61,047 nt of DNA from Betaproteobacteria bacterium (GCA_029883975.1 JAOUIL010000008.1:1-61047), one strand, 5' to 3'; shown: positions 22,778 through 32,941, counted from the stretch's first letter. Numbers and translations are program-made. The notes: generated from the sequence alone by a model not told the origin.

Positions 22778-24865
22778 TCAGCGCACCGTGACGCGCTCGT
22801 TGACGATGCGAGGCGTCACGAATACCAGCAGCTCGGTCTTCTGCGAGTTGGTCGATCGGTTCTTGAACAGATTGCCCACGACCGGCAGATCGCCGAAGAA
22901 GGGCACCTGGGTGACGTCGGTGCGCTCGGTCTGCTCGAAGATGCCACCGATCACGACGGTGCCGCCATTTTCGACCAGCACCTCGGTCTTCACGTGCTTG
23001 GTGCTGATCTGCACGCCGGCCGGCGTCGTCGCCCCGGGTGCATCCTTGTTGACGTCCAGCGTCATGATCACGTTGCCGTCCGGCGTGATCTGCGGCTTCA
23101 CCTTGAGCGCAAGGTTGGCTTTGCGGAACGCCACGGCAGTCGCGCCCGAGGAGGTCGCTTGCTGGTATGGGATCTCCGTGCCCTGCTCGATCACCGCCTC
23201 GACCTGATCGGCGGTCAGCACGCGCGGGCTGGAGATGATCTTGCCCTTGCCGTCCGCCTCCAGCGCCGAAAGCTCGAGATTCAGGAATCGGGTCAGCGCG
23301 CTGTTGAATAGAATGAACGACAGCTGCCCCGCGTTGAACGCATTCAGGCCCGCGGCGGGCAGGTTGCTGTTCAGGCCGGGCCCGTTGATTACCGGAGTGC
23401 CCTGCACGATGCCCATCGCCTGCCCGGTATTCACCAGTTCGGCGCCGATGTTGGGGCCCTTGATGCCGCCGATCGAGCGATTGGCCGGACCACTCTCGAT
23501 CAGCCCGATGCGCACGCCGAGGTTCTTGCTGAAAGTGTCGCTCGCCTCGACGATGCGCGCCTCGATCATGACCTGGCGTACGGGCACGTCGATCTTGGCC
23601 AGAAGCTTTCTCACCTCCTCGAGCCGCGACGGCGTGTCCTGCACGAACAGCGTGTTGGTGCGCGCGTCCACCACCGCGCTGCCGCGCTTGGAAAGCAGCG
23701 GCTGGGTCTTGTCCGAGAGCAGCTTGGCGACGTCGGACGCCTTCTGGTAATTCATCTGAAAGGCCTCGGTGCGCGTCTGCTCGAGGTCGTTGATCTGCTG
23801 CGCGGCCTCGAGCGCGAGCTTCTCGCGCGTCGCCAGCTCGTCGCGCGGCGCGATCCAGATGACGTTGCCGTTGCGCCGGCTGTCCAGGCCGCGCGTCTGC
23901 AGGATGATGTCCATCGCCTGGTCCCAGGGCACGTCCTTCAGCCGCAGGGTGATGTTGCCGCCGACGGAGTCGCTGGTGATGATGTTCAGGTCGGTGAAGT
24001 CCGCGAGCACGTTGAGCACGGCGCGCACCTCGACGTTCTGGAAGTTCAGCGACAGCTTCTCGCCGACGTACTGCCCCTTCTTCGGCGTCGCGTCCGGAAC
24101 GACCGGCTTCACCTCGACGACGAATTGCGTGTCGGACTGGTACGCATTGTGGTCCCACTGCCCGCGCGGCTCGATGACCATGCGCACGTTCTCGCCCTGC
24201 TGGAAGGTGCTGATGTTCTGCACCGGGGTGGCGAAATCGACGACGTCCAGACGCCGGCGCAGGTTGTCGGGCAGCGCGGTCTTGAGGAAATCGACGATGA
24301 TGTTCTGCCCCTGCTGGCGGATGTCGATCCCGGTGGCGGTGTCGGAGAGCTCCACGACCACGCGCCCTTCGCCGGTGCGCCCGCGGCGGAAGTCTATGTC
24401 GCGGATGGCGTGCTTCGATTCACCCCGGCCTTCGGCGAAATGGGCCACCTTGTCACCCGCAGGCGCCGCTGCAGCCGACAGCGTCACTACGACGTTGCGG
24501 CCATCGAGCGCCACTTCGTGCGCCACCGGGCGGCGCAGGTTGAGCACCAGGCGCGTCTTGTCGGCCGCCTGCACCACGTTCATCGAGCGCAGCTCGCCCT
24601 GGGCGATCTCCTGCGCGGAGCGCCCCAAGGCATTCACCGTGCCGGCGAAATCAAAGGCGATGCGCGCCGGGTTGGCGACCGCAAAGCTGGGCGGCGGCGC
24701 GCGCAGCGGCTCCTTGGTGGTGATGCGCAGCACCACCTTCCCGCCCTGCTGCGACACGTCGAGCGCCTCGATGCTGTTGGAGGACTGGGCGAGCGCCATG
24801 CCGCACGCCGCCAGCCAGATGGCAAGCACGCGCAGGGTGCCGCGCGCGATCCGATCGATCCTCAT
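22778..24865 (-). CDS. pilQ: Type IV pilus secretin
   Basis: The product has 695 residues. ATG 24865 overlaps the pilP stop by 4 bases and has AGGAGG 8 bases upstream. A signal peptide ([16 protein letters not shown]) precedes two AMIN domains (about 25-270), a short-domain region '[21 protein letters not shown]', an N1-type domain and the secretin core, with the signature '[18 protein letters not shown]' near the C-terminus. It forms the outer-membrane pore for the pilus. A terminator follows. Confidence 0.96.
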   Translation of the reverse strand: MRIDRIARGTLRVLAIWLAACGMALAQSSNSIEALDVSQQGGKVVLRITTKEPLRAPPPSFAVANPARIAFDFAGTVNALGRSAQEIAQGELRSMNVVQAADKTRLVLNLRRPVAHEVALDGRNVVVTLSAAAAPAGDKVAHFAEGRGESKHAIRDIDFRRGRTGEGRVVVELSDTATGIDIRQQGQNIIVDFLKTALPDNLRRRLDVVDFATPVQNISTFQQGENVRMVIEPRGQWDHNAYQSDTQFVVEVKPVVPDATPKKGQYVGEKLSLNFQNVEVRAVLNVLADFTDLNIITSDSVGGNITLRLKDVPWDQAMDIILQTRGLDSRRNGNVIWIAPRDELATREKLALEAAQQINDLEQTRTEAFQMNYQKASDVAKLLSDKTQPLLSKRGSAVVDARTNTLFVQDTPSRLEEVRKLLAKIDVPVRQVMIEARIVEASDTFSKNLGVRIGLIESGPANRSIGGIKGPNIGAELVNTGQAMGIVQGTPVINGPGLNSNLPAAGLNAFNAGQLSFILFNSALTRFLNLELSALEADGKGKIISSPRVLTADQVEAVIEQGTEIPYQQATSSGATAVAFRKANLALKVKPQITPDGNVIMTLDVNKDAPGATTPAGVQISTKHVKTEVLVENGGTVVIGGIFEQTERTDVTQVPFFGDLPVVGNLFKNRSTNSQKTELLVFVTPRIVNERVTVR

Positions 24866-25386
24866 TTCTTGACCTCCTGCAGTTGCAGCGAGCTCGAGCG
24901 CTCGATCCATTCGCCGCTGCCTTCCTGGATCAGTTCCTTGAGGCTGATCTGCACCTCATCGATACCGGTGATCACGCCGAAGTTCTGCCCCATGTAGTTG
25001 CCCTTGCGCACGCGGTACAGGTTGGGTCCGGCCTTCACCAGGCCGAAACTCTCGCCGCCCTGCGTGAGCGATCCCACCATCTGGATGGACTCCAGCGGGA
25101 AGGCCTCGAGCGGTTCCTTGGGCCGGTCGAGGTCGGGCTGCTTGCCTCCCGCCTTCGCCGCCGTCCCGGGTGCCGCCGCGACCTCGATGCGATCAGGCCG
25201 GAACGGGTCGACCTCGCCCTCGGCCTGGTAGGGCACGGGCTCGTAGGGCCGGACCTGCGGCAGCGGATCGACCCGCCCGCGAAGGTCCTTGGTCAGCTCG
25301 TTGAGCTCGTTCTTCAGGTCGCTGTGCTGCTCGCCGCCGCAGGCGGCGAGCACGGCCACGCACGCGAGCACCAGGACGCGCCTCAT
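24862..25386 (-). CDS. pilP: Type IV pilus assembly lipoprotein
   Basis: The product has 174 residues. It starts MRRVLVLACVAVLAAC, a lipobox with Cys16. A disordered linker ('DPLPQVRPYEPVPYQAEG') is followed by the small beta-sandwich domain 'MVGSLTQGGESFGLVKA' and 'YRVRKGNYMGQNFGVITGID'. It links the inner-membrane PilM-N-O complex to the PilQ secretin. Four-base overlaps with both pilO and pilQ show tight coupling. Confidence 0.94.
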   Translation of the reverse strand: MRRVLVLACVAVLAACGGEQHSDLKNELNELTKDLRGRVDPLPQVRPYEPVPYQAEGEVDPFRPDRIEVAAAPGTAAKAGGKQPDLDRPKEPLEAFPLESIQMVGSLTQGGESFGLVKAGPNLYRVRKGNYMGQNFGVITGIDEVQISLKELIQEGSGEWIERSSSLQLQEVKK

Positions 25387-26039
25387 CGGCGTCCCTTCTT
25401 CGCGCCGGCGGCCGCCTTGCGCTGCGCGGCGATCTCTTCCTCGTCCAGGTAGCGGAACGTGCGCGCCGTGACCTCCATCACCAGACTGCCGTCCTTCGCC
25501 GTCGTCATGTTGACGTTGTTGAGCGTCACGATGCGCGACAACTGCCCGACGTCGCTCGCGAAGGCGCCCATGTCGTGATACACGCCGACCACCTTCAGAT
25601 TGATCGGCAGCTCGGCGTAGAACTCGCGCACGACCTCGCGCCCCGCGGGCTTGAACAGCTCGAACTGCAGGCCGCGGCCGAGTCCGGCCTGGTTGATGTC
25701 CACCAGCAGGGCGTCCATCTGCGACTTGTTGGGCAGCTGCTTGAGCAGCGCGCCGAACTGCGTATCGATCTCGCGCAACTGCTGCTTGTGCAGGTCGAGG
25801 TTGACGGCCTGTGCCTTCTTCTTGACGTAGTCCTGCTTGAGCTTCTGCTCGTCGTTCCTGCCCGTTTCCAGCTCCTCGAGCTGCCCCTGCCACAGGCCGA
25901 AATACCCCAGCACGGGCAGCGCCACCAGGATCGCCACCAGCACGACCGCCTTGGGAATGGCCGACCAGCTACCCGGATCGCGCCAGTTGGTGGCCCGGAA
26001 GTCCTCGACGATCCTGTTGAAGTCGATGGCCATCGCCAT
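25383..26039 (-). CDS. pilO: Type IV pilus inner-membrane protein
   Basis: The product has 218 residues. One membrane segment (about 30-50, 'AVVLVAILVALPVLGYFGLW') is followed by a periplasmic coiled coil ('ELETGRNDEQKLKQDYVKKK') and a ferredoxin-like domain from about 120. It pairs with PilN to align the pilus machine with PilP and PilQ. The start lies 3 bases after the pilN stop. Confidence 0.94.
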   Translation of the reverse strand: MAMAIDFNRIVEDFRATNWRDPGSWSAIPKAVVLVAILVALPVLGYFGLWQGQLEELETGRNDEQKLKQDYVKKKAQAVNLDLHKQQLREIDTQFGALLKQLPNKSQMDALLVDINQAGLGRGLQFELFKPAGREVVREFYAELPINLKVVGVYHDMGAFASDVGQLSRIVTLNNVNMTTAKDGSLVMEVTARTFRYLDEEEIAAQRKAAAGAKKGRR

Positions 26040-26042
26040 GGT

Positions 26043-26639
26043 TCAGCCCTTCTTGGCCGGCGCTTTGGCCGGCGCCTTGGGCGCTTCCTTGAGCGTCACC
26101 GGCTTGAGCTGCATGGTCAGATTGAACTCCGACAGGCGCTTGTTGCCGACCTTCGAGGCCTTGATTTCGATGAGCTTGGGATCGGCGAGCCAGGGCGAAG
26201 CCTCGATGTTGCGCATGAGCGTGGACACGCGCGCATTGGATTGCGCGTAGCCGTGCAGCGCGATCGACAAGCCCTTTTGCCTGACGCCTTTCAGGTAGAC
26301 GCCTTCAGGCATCTGGCGCACGAGCTGGTCCATCAGGTGCACGGTCTGCGCCCGGTCGGCCTGCAGCGTCTCGATGATCTGCTTGCGCGCAAGCAGCGCC
26401 GCAATCTCGTCCTTGAGTTTCTTGATCTCGGCAATTTCCTTGTCCAGCACCGCGATCTGCCCCTTGAGGTAGCTGTTGCGGCCGTCCTGGATGTCGATCA
26501 ACTGGCTGATGTAGAGATATCCCGCCCCGACGATCGCCAGGCCGAGCACGGCGGTCAGGACGCCGAGCACCGCGAAATGCTGGCGGCCGCGCTTGCGCCG
26601 CTCCTCGCGGTGCGGCAACAGGTTGATGCGTACGCTCAT
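26043..26639 (-). CDS. pilN: Type IV pilus inner-membrane protein
   Basis: The product has 198 residues. The cytoplasmic N-terminus 'SVRINLLPHREERRKR' carries the conserved INLLPHR motif that binds PilM. A membrane segment (about 25-46) and a coiled-coil 'LDKEIAEIKKLKDEIAALL' follow. The C-terminal Ala/Lys/Pro tail (APKAPAKAPAKKG) is unusually repetitive. The ATG overlaps the pilM stop by 1 base. Confidence 0.95.
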   Translation of the reverse strand: MSVRINLLPHREERRKRGRQHFAVLGVLTAVLGLAIVGAGYLYISQLIDIQDGRNSYLKGQIAVLDKEIAEIKKLKDEIAALLARKQIIETLQADRAQTVHLMDQLVRQMPEGVYLKGVRQKGLSIALHGYAQSNARVSTLMRNIEASPWLADPKLIEIKASKVGNKRLSEFNLTMQLKPVTLKEAPKAPAKAPAKKG

Positions 26640-27709
26640 CAGTCGAACCGGCGCATGGCGAGGCCGCAGGCCACGATCAGCGAGGGCGCGTCCACCATGA
26701 GCTTCTTCATCTGGATGCGCGGAGACGTCTGCATGGCCGCGAACGGGTTGGCCACCATCGTCGCGACCTGCGTGCGGGTCTGGACCACCTCGTCCAGCCC
26801 TGGAATTACCGCTGAGCCGCCGGCCAGCAGGATCTGGTCGACGCTGTGGTACTGCGTCGACGTGAAGAAGAACTGCAGCGCGCGCTGCACCTCCATGGCG
26901 AGGTTCTCCATGAACGGGCGCAGCACTTCGGACTCGAAGTCATCCGGCAAGCCACCGGAGCGCTTCGCGCTTTCTGCTTCCTCGGCGCTCATGCCGTAGC
27001 GGGCGACGATATCCTGCGTCAGCTGGCTGCCGCCGAACGCCTGCTCCCGCGAGTACACGGACTGGTCGTTGCGCATCACGCTCACGTTCATCACGTTGGC
27101 GCCCACGTCGACGACGGCGACGTTCAGGTCCTTGCCGCCCCCGGGAAGCTGGCCGACGACCAGGCCGAGCGCGGTCTGCTGCGCGAAGGACTCGATGTCC
27201 ATCACGGCCGCCTTCAGGCCGGCCGACTCGGCGACGGCCACCCGGTCTTCGACCTTTTCCTTGCGCGTCGCCGCGATCATCACTTCCTGCTCGTCAGGCG
27301 AGGTCGGCGACGGGCCGACCACCTGGAAATCGAGATTGACCTCCTCGAGCGCGAACGGGATGTACTGGTTGGCCTCCGATTCCACCTGGACCTCGAGCTC
27401 GGTCTCGCGCAGGCTCGCGGGCACGACGATCTTCTTCGTGATCACGGCGCCCGTCGGCACGGCCATGGCCACGTGCTTGGCACGCGTCCCGAGGCGCTTG
27501 TAGGCGCGTTTCACCGCCTCGACGACCATCTCCAGGTTGCTGATGTTGCCGTCGACGGTGGCATCCCGCGGCAGGGGCTCGATCACGTAACGCTCGACGC
27601 GATAGCCGCTCTTGCCCGCATCTACGATCTCGAGCATCTTGACCGACGATGAGCTGATGTCCAGACCGAACAGCGGCGGCGCCTTCGGGCTGAAGATGTC
27701 CAGTTGCAT
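26639..27709 (-). CDS. pilM: Type IV pilus assembly ATPase-fold protein
   Basis: The product has 356 residues with the actin/FtsA-like fold: 'FGLDISSSSVKMLEI' (14-28, phosphate-1), 'VAVVDVGANVMNVSV' (phosphate-2) and 'ILLAGGSAVIPGLDEVV' (adenosine site). It is the cytoplasmic partner of PilN. It is the first gene of the pilMNOPQ operon; the promoter should lie in 27710-27888, shared with the divergent ponA. Confidence 0.95.
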   Translation of the reverse strand: MQLDIFSPKAPPLFGLDISSSSVKMLEIVDAGKSGYRVERYVIEPLPRDATVDGNISNLEMVVEAVKRAYKRLGTRAKHVAMAVPTGAVITKKIVVPASLRETELEVQVESEANQYIPFALEEVNLDFQVVGPSPTSPDEQEVMIAATRKEKVEDRVAVAESAGLKAAVMDIESFAQQTALGLVVGQLPGGGKDLNVAVVDVGANVMNVSVMRNDQSVYSREQAFGGSQLTQDIVARYGMSAEEAESAKRSGGLPDDFESEVLRPFMENLAMEVQRALQFFFTSTQYHSVDQILLAGGSAVIPGLDEVVQTRTQVATMVANPFAAMQTSPRIQMKKLMVDAPSLIVACGLAMRRFD

Positions 27710-27821
27710 CGTTATTTCCCTTTTTGTATCGGCCCTTAGGCACGATACGTAGAATTTGCGTTAAATGCTAGCAACAACTCCCCCCGGTGTCTAGCGAATC
27801 CGTCACCCTTTGGGGGACGGC

Positions 27822-27827
27822 TATAAT
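27822..27827 (+). promoter_or_regulatory. Candidate -10 element for ponA
   Basis: A perfect TATAAT lies in the 179-base pilM-ponA gap, 61 bases before the ponA start. No good -35 is visible 16-18 bases upstream. The rest of the gap shows no other clear feature. Confidence 0.45.
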
Positions 27828-27888
27828 TCGCGCTCATCCTGCTGCGCGCAAATGCGGCTGCCTCGGTGCCGCAATGGTTGCCTAATCC

Positions 27889-30291
27889 TTGATCTGGCTT
27901 CGTTTTTTGACGTTTCCACTGGCCCTGCTCGGGGGCCTGATTGCCGCCGGCCTGTGCGTCGTAGGGCTGGTGGTCGCGCTGGCCTACCCGAACCTGCCAT
28001 CCCTGGAGACCCTGACCGATTACCAGCCCAAGGTCCCGCTGCGCGTCTACACGGTCGAGGGGGAACTGATCGGCGAATTCGGCGAGGAACGCCGGGTGCT
28101 CGTGGACATCAAGGACGTCCCGCCGACCCTCACCAACGCCATCATCGCTACGGAAGACGAGCGCTTCTACCAGCACTCGGGAATCGACTACATCGGGGTG
28201 GCGCGCGCCGCGTATGCCAACCTGCTGACGGGAGGCCGGCGGCAGGGCGCGAGCACGATCACCATGCAGGTGGCGCGCAACTTCTTCCTTTCGTCCGAGA
28301 AGACCCTGACGCGCAAGCTCTACGAGGTCCTGCTGGCGCTGAAGATCGAGCACAACCTGACCAAGGACCAGATCCTCAGCCTGTACGTCAATCAGATCTA
28401 CCTGGGGCAGCGCGCCTACGGCTTTGCCTCCGCGGCACAAACCTATTTCGGCAAGAGCATCGGTCAGCTGACCCTGGACGAAGCCGCCATGCTCGCGGCC
28501 CTGCCCAAGGCACCGTCCAGCTACAACCCGATCGCCAATCCGCAGCGCGCGAAGCAGCGTCAGGTCTACGTGCTGCGCCGCATGCGGGACTTGGGCTACA
28601 TCACCCAGGAACAGTTCGACCAGGTTGCGCAAGCGCCGATCGTCACCCGCAAGGCGGCCGAAACCACTTACGCGGTGCGCGCCGAGTATGTGGCCGAGAT
28701 GGTGCGCCAAGCGGTGTACGAGCAATATCCGGATGACGCCTACAGTCGCGGCTTTCGTGTCTACACCACGATCCGCAACGCCGACCAGGAAGCCGCAGTG
28801 CTCGCGCTGCGCAGCGGCCTCATGGAATATGACCGCCGCCTCGGCTATCGCGGCCCCGAGGCGTTCGCGGAGCTTCCGGCCAAGGCCGGGGAGGTCGAAT
28901 TCGAGGAGGCGCTTGCCGACCACGACGACGATGACGACCTGCTGGTCGCGCTGGTGCTCTCTGCGAGCACGCGCGAAGTCAAGGTCGTCCTGAAGAACGG
29001 GCAGGAAGCGGTGATCAAGGGCGACGGGCTGAAATTCGCCGCGCCTTCGCTGCAGCGCGTGCCCGCGCAGCGCCGCATCCGGCGGGGCGCCATCGTGCGA
29101 GTGCGCCAGCCGGATGCCAAGAACTGGGAGATCGTGCAGCTGCCGGACGCCGAGGCCGCCTTCATCGCCATGGACACGACGGATGGCGCGATACGCGCCC
29201 TGGTCGGCGGATTCCAGTTCTACCGCAGCAAGTTCAACCACGCGACCCAGGCCTGGCGTCAGGCAGGCTCGGCGTTCAAGCCTTTCATTTACTCCGCCGC
29301 GCTCGAGCGCGGCTTTACCGCCGCGACCGTCGTGCCCGACGAACCGATCGCCATCGAGGCCGACGTCACCGGAAGCCAGCGCTGGGAGCCGAAGAATTTC
29401 GACGGCAAGTTCGAAGGGCCCATGCGCCTGCGCACGGCACTCGCCAAGTCCAAGAACATGGTATCGGTACGCATCCTCGACGCCATCGGCCCCAAGTACG
29501 CGCAGGATTACGTGACGCGCTTCGGCTTCGAGCCCGAGCGCCATCCGCCCTATCTGACGATGGCTCTCGGCTCGGGTACGGTGACCCCGTGGCAGATGGC
29601 GCGCGCCTACGCAGTATTTGCCAACGGCGGCTATCTCGTGCAACCGTACTTCATCCACAAGATCGTCGACGACCGCGGCAATCTGCTCGGCGAAGCGCGT
29701 CCGCAACGCGCCGGCGACGAGTCGCTGCGCGTGATCGACACGCGCAACGCCTTCATCATGGACTCGTTGATGCAGGATGTGGCGCGCGTCGGCACGGCGG
29801 CGCGCGCGGCGAGTCTCGGCCGGAAGGACGTCGCCGGCAAGACTGGAACGACCAACGAATTCATCGATGCCTGGTTTGCCGGCTACATCCCGTCGCTCGT
29901 GGGGGTGTCCTGGGTCGGGTTCGACCAGCCGCGCACGCTGGGCAGGAACCAGACCGGCGGCCTGGTGGCGCTGCCGATCTGGGTCGGCTACATGCAGAAG
30001 GTGCAGAAAGCCGTGCCGGAGATGCAGCGCATCGTGCCCGAAGGCGTGGTCACCGGCGACACCTTCGATCTCGATCCGGCCGGCCTGGGGCAGGTGAAGC
30101 AGCTGCCCGAATACTTCTACCGGGAATTCGTGCCGACGGACGACACGCCCCCGTTCCCCCTGCTGCCGGTGTTCGTGCCGCCGCCGGAGGAATCGCTGAC
30201 GACAGAGCCGCCCGCAGATTCAGGCGTGGCTCCGGCGCCGCCTGCGCCCGCACCTGCGCCCGTCACGGCGCTGCCGCCCGCCCCGCGCTAA
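27889..30291 (+). CDS. mrcA: Penicillin-binding protein 1A (bifunctional)
   Basis: The product has 800 residues from TTG 27889; an in-frame stop two codons earlier rules out a longer N-terminus. A membrane anchor (about 9-33) precedes the glycosyltransferase domain with catalytic Glu in 'ATEDERFYQHSGID' (88-101) and 'GASTITMQVARN'. The transpeptidase has SAFK (461-464), SKN (521-523) and KTGTT (651-655). An acidic run DHDDDDD (344-350) sits in the linker domain and the C-terminus is Pro/Ala-rich. It polymerises and crosslinks peptidoglycan. It is divergent from pilM, as in many betaproteobacteria. Confidence 0.96.
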   Translation: MIWLRFLTFPLALLGGLIAAGLCVVGLVVALAYPNLPSLETLTDYQPKVPLRVYTVEGELIGEFGEERRVLVDIKDVPPTLTNAIIATEDERFYQHSGIDYIGVARAAYANLLTGGRRQGASTITMQVARNFFLSSEKTLTRKLYEVLLALKIEHNLTKDQILSLYVNQIYLGQRAYGFASAAQTYFGKSIGQLTLDEAAMLAALPKAPSSYNPIANPQRAKQRQVYVLRRMRDLGYITQEQFDQVAQAPIVTRKAAETTYAVRAEYVAEMVRQAVYEQYPDDAYSRGFRVYTTIRNADQEAAVLALRSGLMEYDRRLGYRGPEAFAELPAKAGEVEFEEALADHDDDDDLLVALVLSASTREVKVVLKNGQEAVIKGDGLKFAAPSLQRVPAQRRIRRGAIVRVRQPDAKNWEIVQLPDAEAAFIAMDTTDGAIRALVGGFQFYRSKFNHATQAWRQAGSAFKPFIYSAALERGFTAATVVPDEPIAIEADVTGSQRWEPKNFDGKFEGPMRLRTALAKSKNMVSVRILDAIGPKYAQDYVTRFGFEPERHPPYLTMALGSGTVTPWQMARAYAVFANGGYLVQPYFIHKIVDDRGNLLGEARPQRAGDESLRVIDTRNAFIMDSLMQDVARVGTAARAASLGRKDVAGKTGTTNEFIDAWFAGYIPSLVGVSWVGFDQPRTLGRNQTGGLVALPIWVGYMQKVQKAVPEMQRIVPEGVVTGDTFDLDPAGLGQVKQLPEYFYREFVPTDDTPPFPLLPVFVPPPEESLTTEPPADSGVAPAPPAPAPAPVTALPPAPR

Positions 30292-30611
30292 CCCGGAGCG
30301 AGGATCACCGGCGTCCCGCCCTGCGCGGACACGATCTTCGAGAGCGCCGCGAACAGCTCGGTGCCGTCGCGCGTGTCGCGCCAGGCGTGGTCGACGCGCC
30401 GGAAATGAAACCCGCCCGATTTCGCCGCCACCCAGATTTCGCGCGCCGCGGCGTGGCGATTGACGATCACCTTTGAGCCGTCGGCGAACTCGATCTCCAG
30501 CACGCCGCCATCCTTCGGCAGCACGTCCAGGTCGAGGTTCGCGCGCTCCAACGCGCGCTCGACGGCCGCCAGCGCAGCGTCGGCGAGAGACTCGAACTCG
30601 GTGTCCGTCAT
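30288..30611 (-). CDS. cyaY: Iron donor protein CyaY (bacterial frataxin)
   Basis: The product has 107 residues from ATG 30611, with CAGGGA upstream at slightly long spacing. The acidic first helix 'MTDTEFESLADAALAAVERA' and the strands 'GGVLEIEFADGSKVIVNRHA' and 'EIWVAAKSGGFHFRR' match the frataxin fold. It binds iron and modulates Fe-S cluster assembly. It lies tail-to-tail with ponA, sharing bases at the stop codons, and head-to-head with lptM. Confidence 0.93.
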   Translation of the reverse strand: MTDTEFESLADAALAAVERALERANLDLDVLPKDGGVLEIEFADGSKVIVNRHAAAREIWVAAKSGGFHFRRVDHAWRDTRDGTELFAALSKIVSAQGGTPVILAPG

Positions 30612-30653
30612 GTCGTATCGGTTCCCTGCTACCATGGCCATTTTAGCCGCCGC

Positions 30654-30830
30654 ATGCGCGCCTTTGCGTTGATCGTCTCCGCCCTGCTGCTCGCTGCAGG
30701 CTGCGGCCAGCGTGGTCCGCTGTACCTGCGCGACAACCCGCCCCCCGGCGTCAAGGCGCACAAGTCCGAGTCGTATGAGCCGGTGCCCTACCCTGCGGAG
30801 GACGCGGAGCGCACCTCCGAGAAGAAGTAG
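30654..30830 (+). CDS. lptM: Small LptM/YifL-type outer-membrane lipoprotein
   Basis: A 58-residue lipoprotein. The signal 'MRAFALIVSALLLAAGC' ends in a lipobox with Cys17, followed by 'GQRGPLYL', the hallmark of the YifL/LptM family, and then a Pro/Glu-rich tail ending SEKK. In E. coli LptM assists LptD maturation. The gene sits 5 bases before lysA, the usual place in proteobacteria. Confidence 0.88.
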   Translation: MRAFALIVSALLLAAGCGQRGPLYLRDNPPPGVKAHKSESYEPVPYPAEDAERTSEKK

Positions 30831-30835
30831 CGCCC

Positions 30836-32086
30836 ATGGAATTCGCGTACCGGCAGGGCGTGCTTTGCGCCGAACAGGTGCCGCTCGACGAGATCGCGCG
30901 GCGTGTGGGCACGCCATGCTACGTCTACTCGCGCGCAGCGATCGAGCGTGCCTACGGCGAGTTCGCCCGGGCGTTGTCCGGGCGGCGCGCGCTCATCGCC
31001 TACTCGGTCAAGGCGAACTCCAATCTCGCGGTGATCGCGCTGCTCGCCCGCCTCGGCGCCGGCTTCGACATCGTCTCCGGGGGCGAGCTGGCGCGCGTGC
31101 GCGCCGCCGGCGGCGACCCGCGGCGCACCCTGTTCTCCGGCGTCGGCAAGACTGAAGGCGAGATCCGCCAGGCGCTGGAAGCCGGGGTGCTGTGCCTCAA
31201 TCTCGAGTCGGAAGCGGAGCTCGCGCGGGTCGTCGCCGTGGCCGCGCACCTCGGCGTGCGCGCGCCGGTCGCCTTTCGCGTCAATCCCGACGTCGACGCG
31301 AAGACGCACCCCTACATTTCCACCGGCATGCGGCAGAACAAGTTCGGCGTCGCCTACGCGGAGGCGGAGCGGCTGTACGCGCTCGCCGCGCGCCAGCCCC
31401 AGGTCCAGGTGGTCGGCATCGGCTGCCACATCGGCTCGCTGATGCTGGGCGCGGGCCCATTCGTCGACGCTGCGGCACGCATCCTCGCACTGACGCAGCG
31501 CCTCGAGCGTGAAGGCATCCGCCTGGCGCACATCGACCTCGGCGGCGGCTTCGGCATTCGCTACCGCGACGAAGCGCCCGCACCGATCGCCGAGTTTGTC
31601 GATGGCGCGCTCGGCGTGCTCGCCGGGCGCAACGAGACCCTGATTCTCGATCCTGGCCGCGCCGTCGTGGGCAACGCGGGCGCGCTGCTCACACGCGTCG
31701 AATACCTCAAGCCGGGGGAATCCAAGAACTTCCTGGTGGTGGATGCGGCGATGAACGATCTCATCCGGCCCGCGCTCTACGACGCATGGCACGAGGTTCG
31801 CCCGGTGCGCGAGCCGCAAGCGGGGGTGCGTGCGCCCGTGTTCGACATCGTCGGGCCCGTGTGCGAGAGCGCCGATTTTCTCGCCCGGGAGCGCGCTGTC
31901 GCGGCCGCGCCAGGCGACCTGCTGGCGGTCATGACGGCCGGCGCCTACGGCATGGTGATGAGCTCGAACTACAACACGCGCCCGCGCGCCGCCGAGGTCA
32001 TGGTGGACGGCAGTCGCATGCACGTCGTGCGCCAGCGGGAGCGGCTCGCGGACCTGTACACTGGGGAAAGCATTCCATCATGGTGA
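30836..32086 (+). CDS. lysA: Diaminopimelate decarboxylase
   Basis: The product has 416 residues. The PLP lysine is Lys59 in 'AYSVKANSN'. The phosphate-binding 'HIDLGGGFGIRYRDE' and 'LDPGRAVVG' follow (DPGR in place of the more common EPGR), and the active-site Cys is in 'GPVCESADFL'. It decarboxylates meso-diaminopimelate to lysine in the last step of lysine synthesis. It is co-directional with lptM. Confidence 0.96.
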   Translation: MEFAYRQGVLCAEQVPLDEIARRVGTPCYVYSRAAIERAYGEFARALSGRRALIAYSVKANSNLAVIALLARLGAGFDIVSGGELARVRAAGGDPRRTLFSGVGKTEGEIRQALEAGVLCLNLESEAELARVVAVAAHLGVRAPVAFRVNPDVDAKTHPYISTGMRQNKFGVAYAEAERLYALAARQPQVQVVGIGCHIGSLMLGAGPFVDAAARILALTQRLEREGIRLAHIDLGGGFGIRYRDEAPAPIAEFVDGALGVLAGRNETLILDPGRAVVGNAGALLTRVEYLKPGESKNFLVVDAAMNDLIRPALYDAWHEVRPVREPQAGVRAPVFDIVGPVCESADFLARERAVAAAPGDLLAVMTAGAYGMVMSSNYNTRPRAAEVMVDGSRMHVVRQRERLADLYTGESIPSW

Positions 32087-32134
32087 GGGCTCGGGCATGA
32101 TGCACGGGTTTTTCGCGGGAGAACAGGAAGCCAA

Positions 32135-32941
32135 GTGACCGAAACCCAGAACCTCGCCGTTTTCTGCGATTTCGAGAACATCGCCTTGGGCGTGCGCGAC
32201 GCCAAGTACGAGAAGTTCGACATCGGGCGCGTGCTGGAGAAGCTCCTGTTGAAGGGCTCGATCGTCGTCAAGAAGGCGTACTGCGACTGGGACAGGTACA
32301 AGGAGTTCAAGTCGGCCATGCACGCCGCGGCCTTCGAGCTGATCGAGATTCCGCACCGCGGCCAGTCGGGCAAGAACTCCGCAGACATCCGCATGGTGGT
32401 GGACGCGCTCGACCTGTGCTACACGAAGGGGCACGTCGACACGTTCGTCATCGTGAGTGGCGACTCCGACTTCTCCCCCCTGGTGTCCAAGCTGCGCGAG
32501 AACGCCAAGACGGTGATCGGCGTGGGCGTGAAGAACTCGACGTCCGACCTGCTGATCTCCAACTGCGACGAGTTCATCTACTACGACGACCTGGTGCGCG
32601 AGGACGAGGCCAAGCGCCGCGCCGCGAAGAAGCGGCGCGAGTCGCGCCCGGCCGGCGCTACCAAGGAGGCTGCGCCCAGCGACGACAAGAAGCAGGAGGC
32701 CTTCGACCTGGTGATCGAGACGCTACAGGCACTGATCGCGGAGCGCGGCGAAGGCGAGCGCATCTGGGGCTCGATGGTGAAGCAGGCCCTGAAGCGCAGA
32801 AAGCCCGGATTCAACGAGTCCTACTATGGCTTCAAGGCGTTTTCCGATCTGCTCGAAGACGCCGAGACGCGCAAGCTCCTCAGCCTCGAACGCGACGAGA
32901 AGTCCGGCGGCTATTTGATCCGGCCCGCCGCGGGCGCGTGA
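32135..32941 (+). CDS. NYN domain protein with C-terminal OST-HTH/LOTUS domain
   Basis: The product has 268 residues from GTG 32135, with AGGAAG upstream. The N-terminal NYN/PIN-like ribonuclease fold has acidic residues in 'AVFCDFENIALG' (8-19), 'NSADIRMVVDALDL' and 'FVIVSGDSDFSPLVSKLRE'. A basic linker (about 155-180, KRRAAKKRRESRP) leads to a LOTUS-type domain 'RIWGSMVKQALKRRKPGFNE'. Such proteins (LabA/DUF88-like) are thought to be RNA-binding or RNA-cleaving; no bacterial substrate is established. It is coupled to the next small gene by a 4-base overlap. Confidence 0.88.
   Translation: MTETQNLAVFCDFENIALGVRDAKYEKFDIGRVLEKLLLKGSIVVKKAYCDWDRYKEFKSAMHAAAFELIEIPHRGQSGKNSADIRMVVDALDLCYTKGHVDTFVIVSGDSDFSPLVSKLRENAKTVIGVGVKNSTSDLLISNCDEFIYYDDLVREDEAKRRAAKKRRESRPAGATKEAAPSDDKKQEAFDLVIETLQALIAERGEGERIWGSMVKQALKRRKPGFNESYYGFKAFSDLLEDAETRKLLSLERDEKSGGYLIRPAAGA

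Noticed and set aside
27736-29706. A 656-codon minus-strand frame opposite ponA
   Set aside because: Antisense shadow of a gene with all PBP1A motifs; no independent ribosome site or motif.
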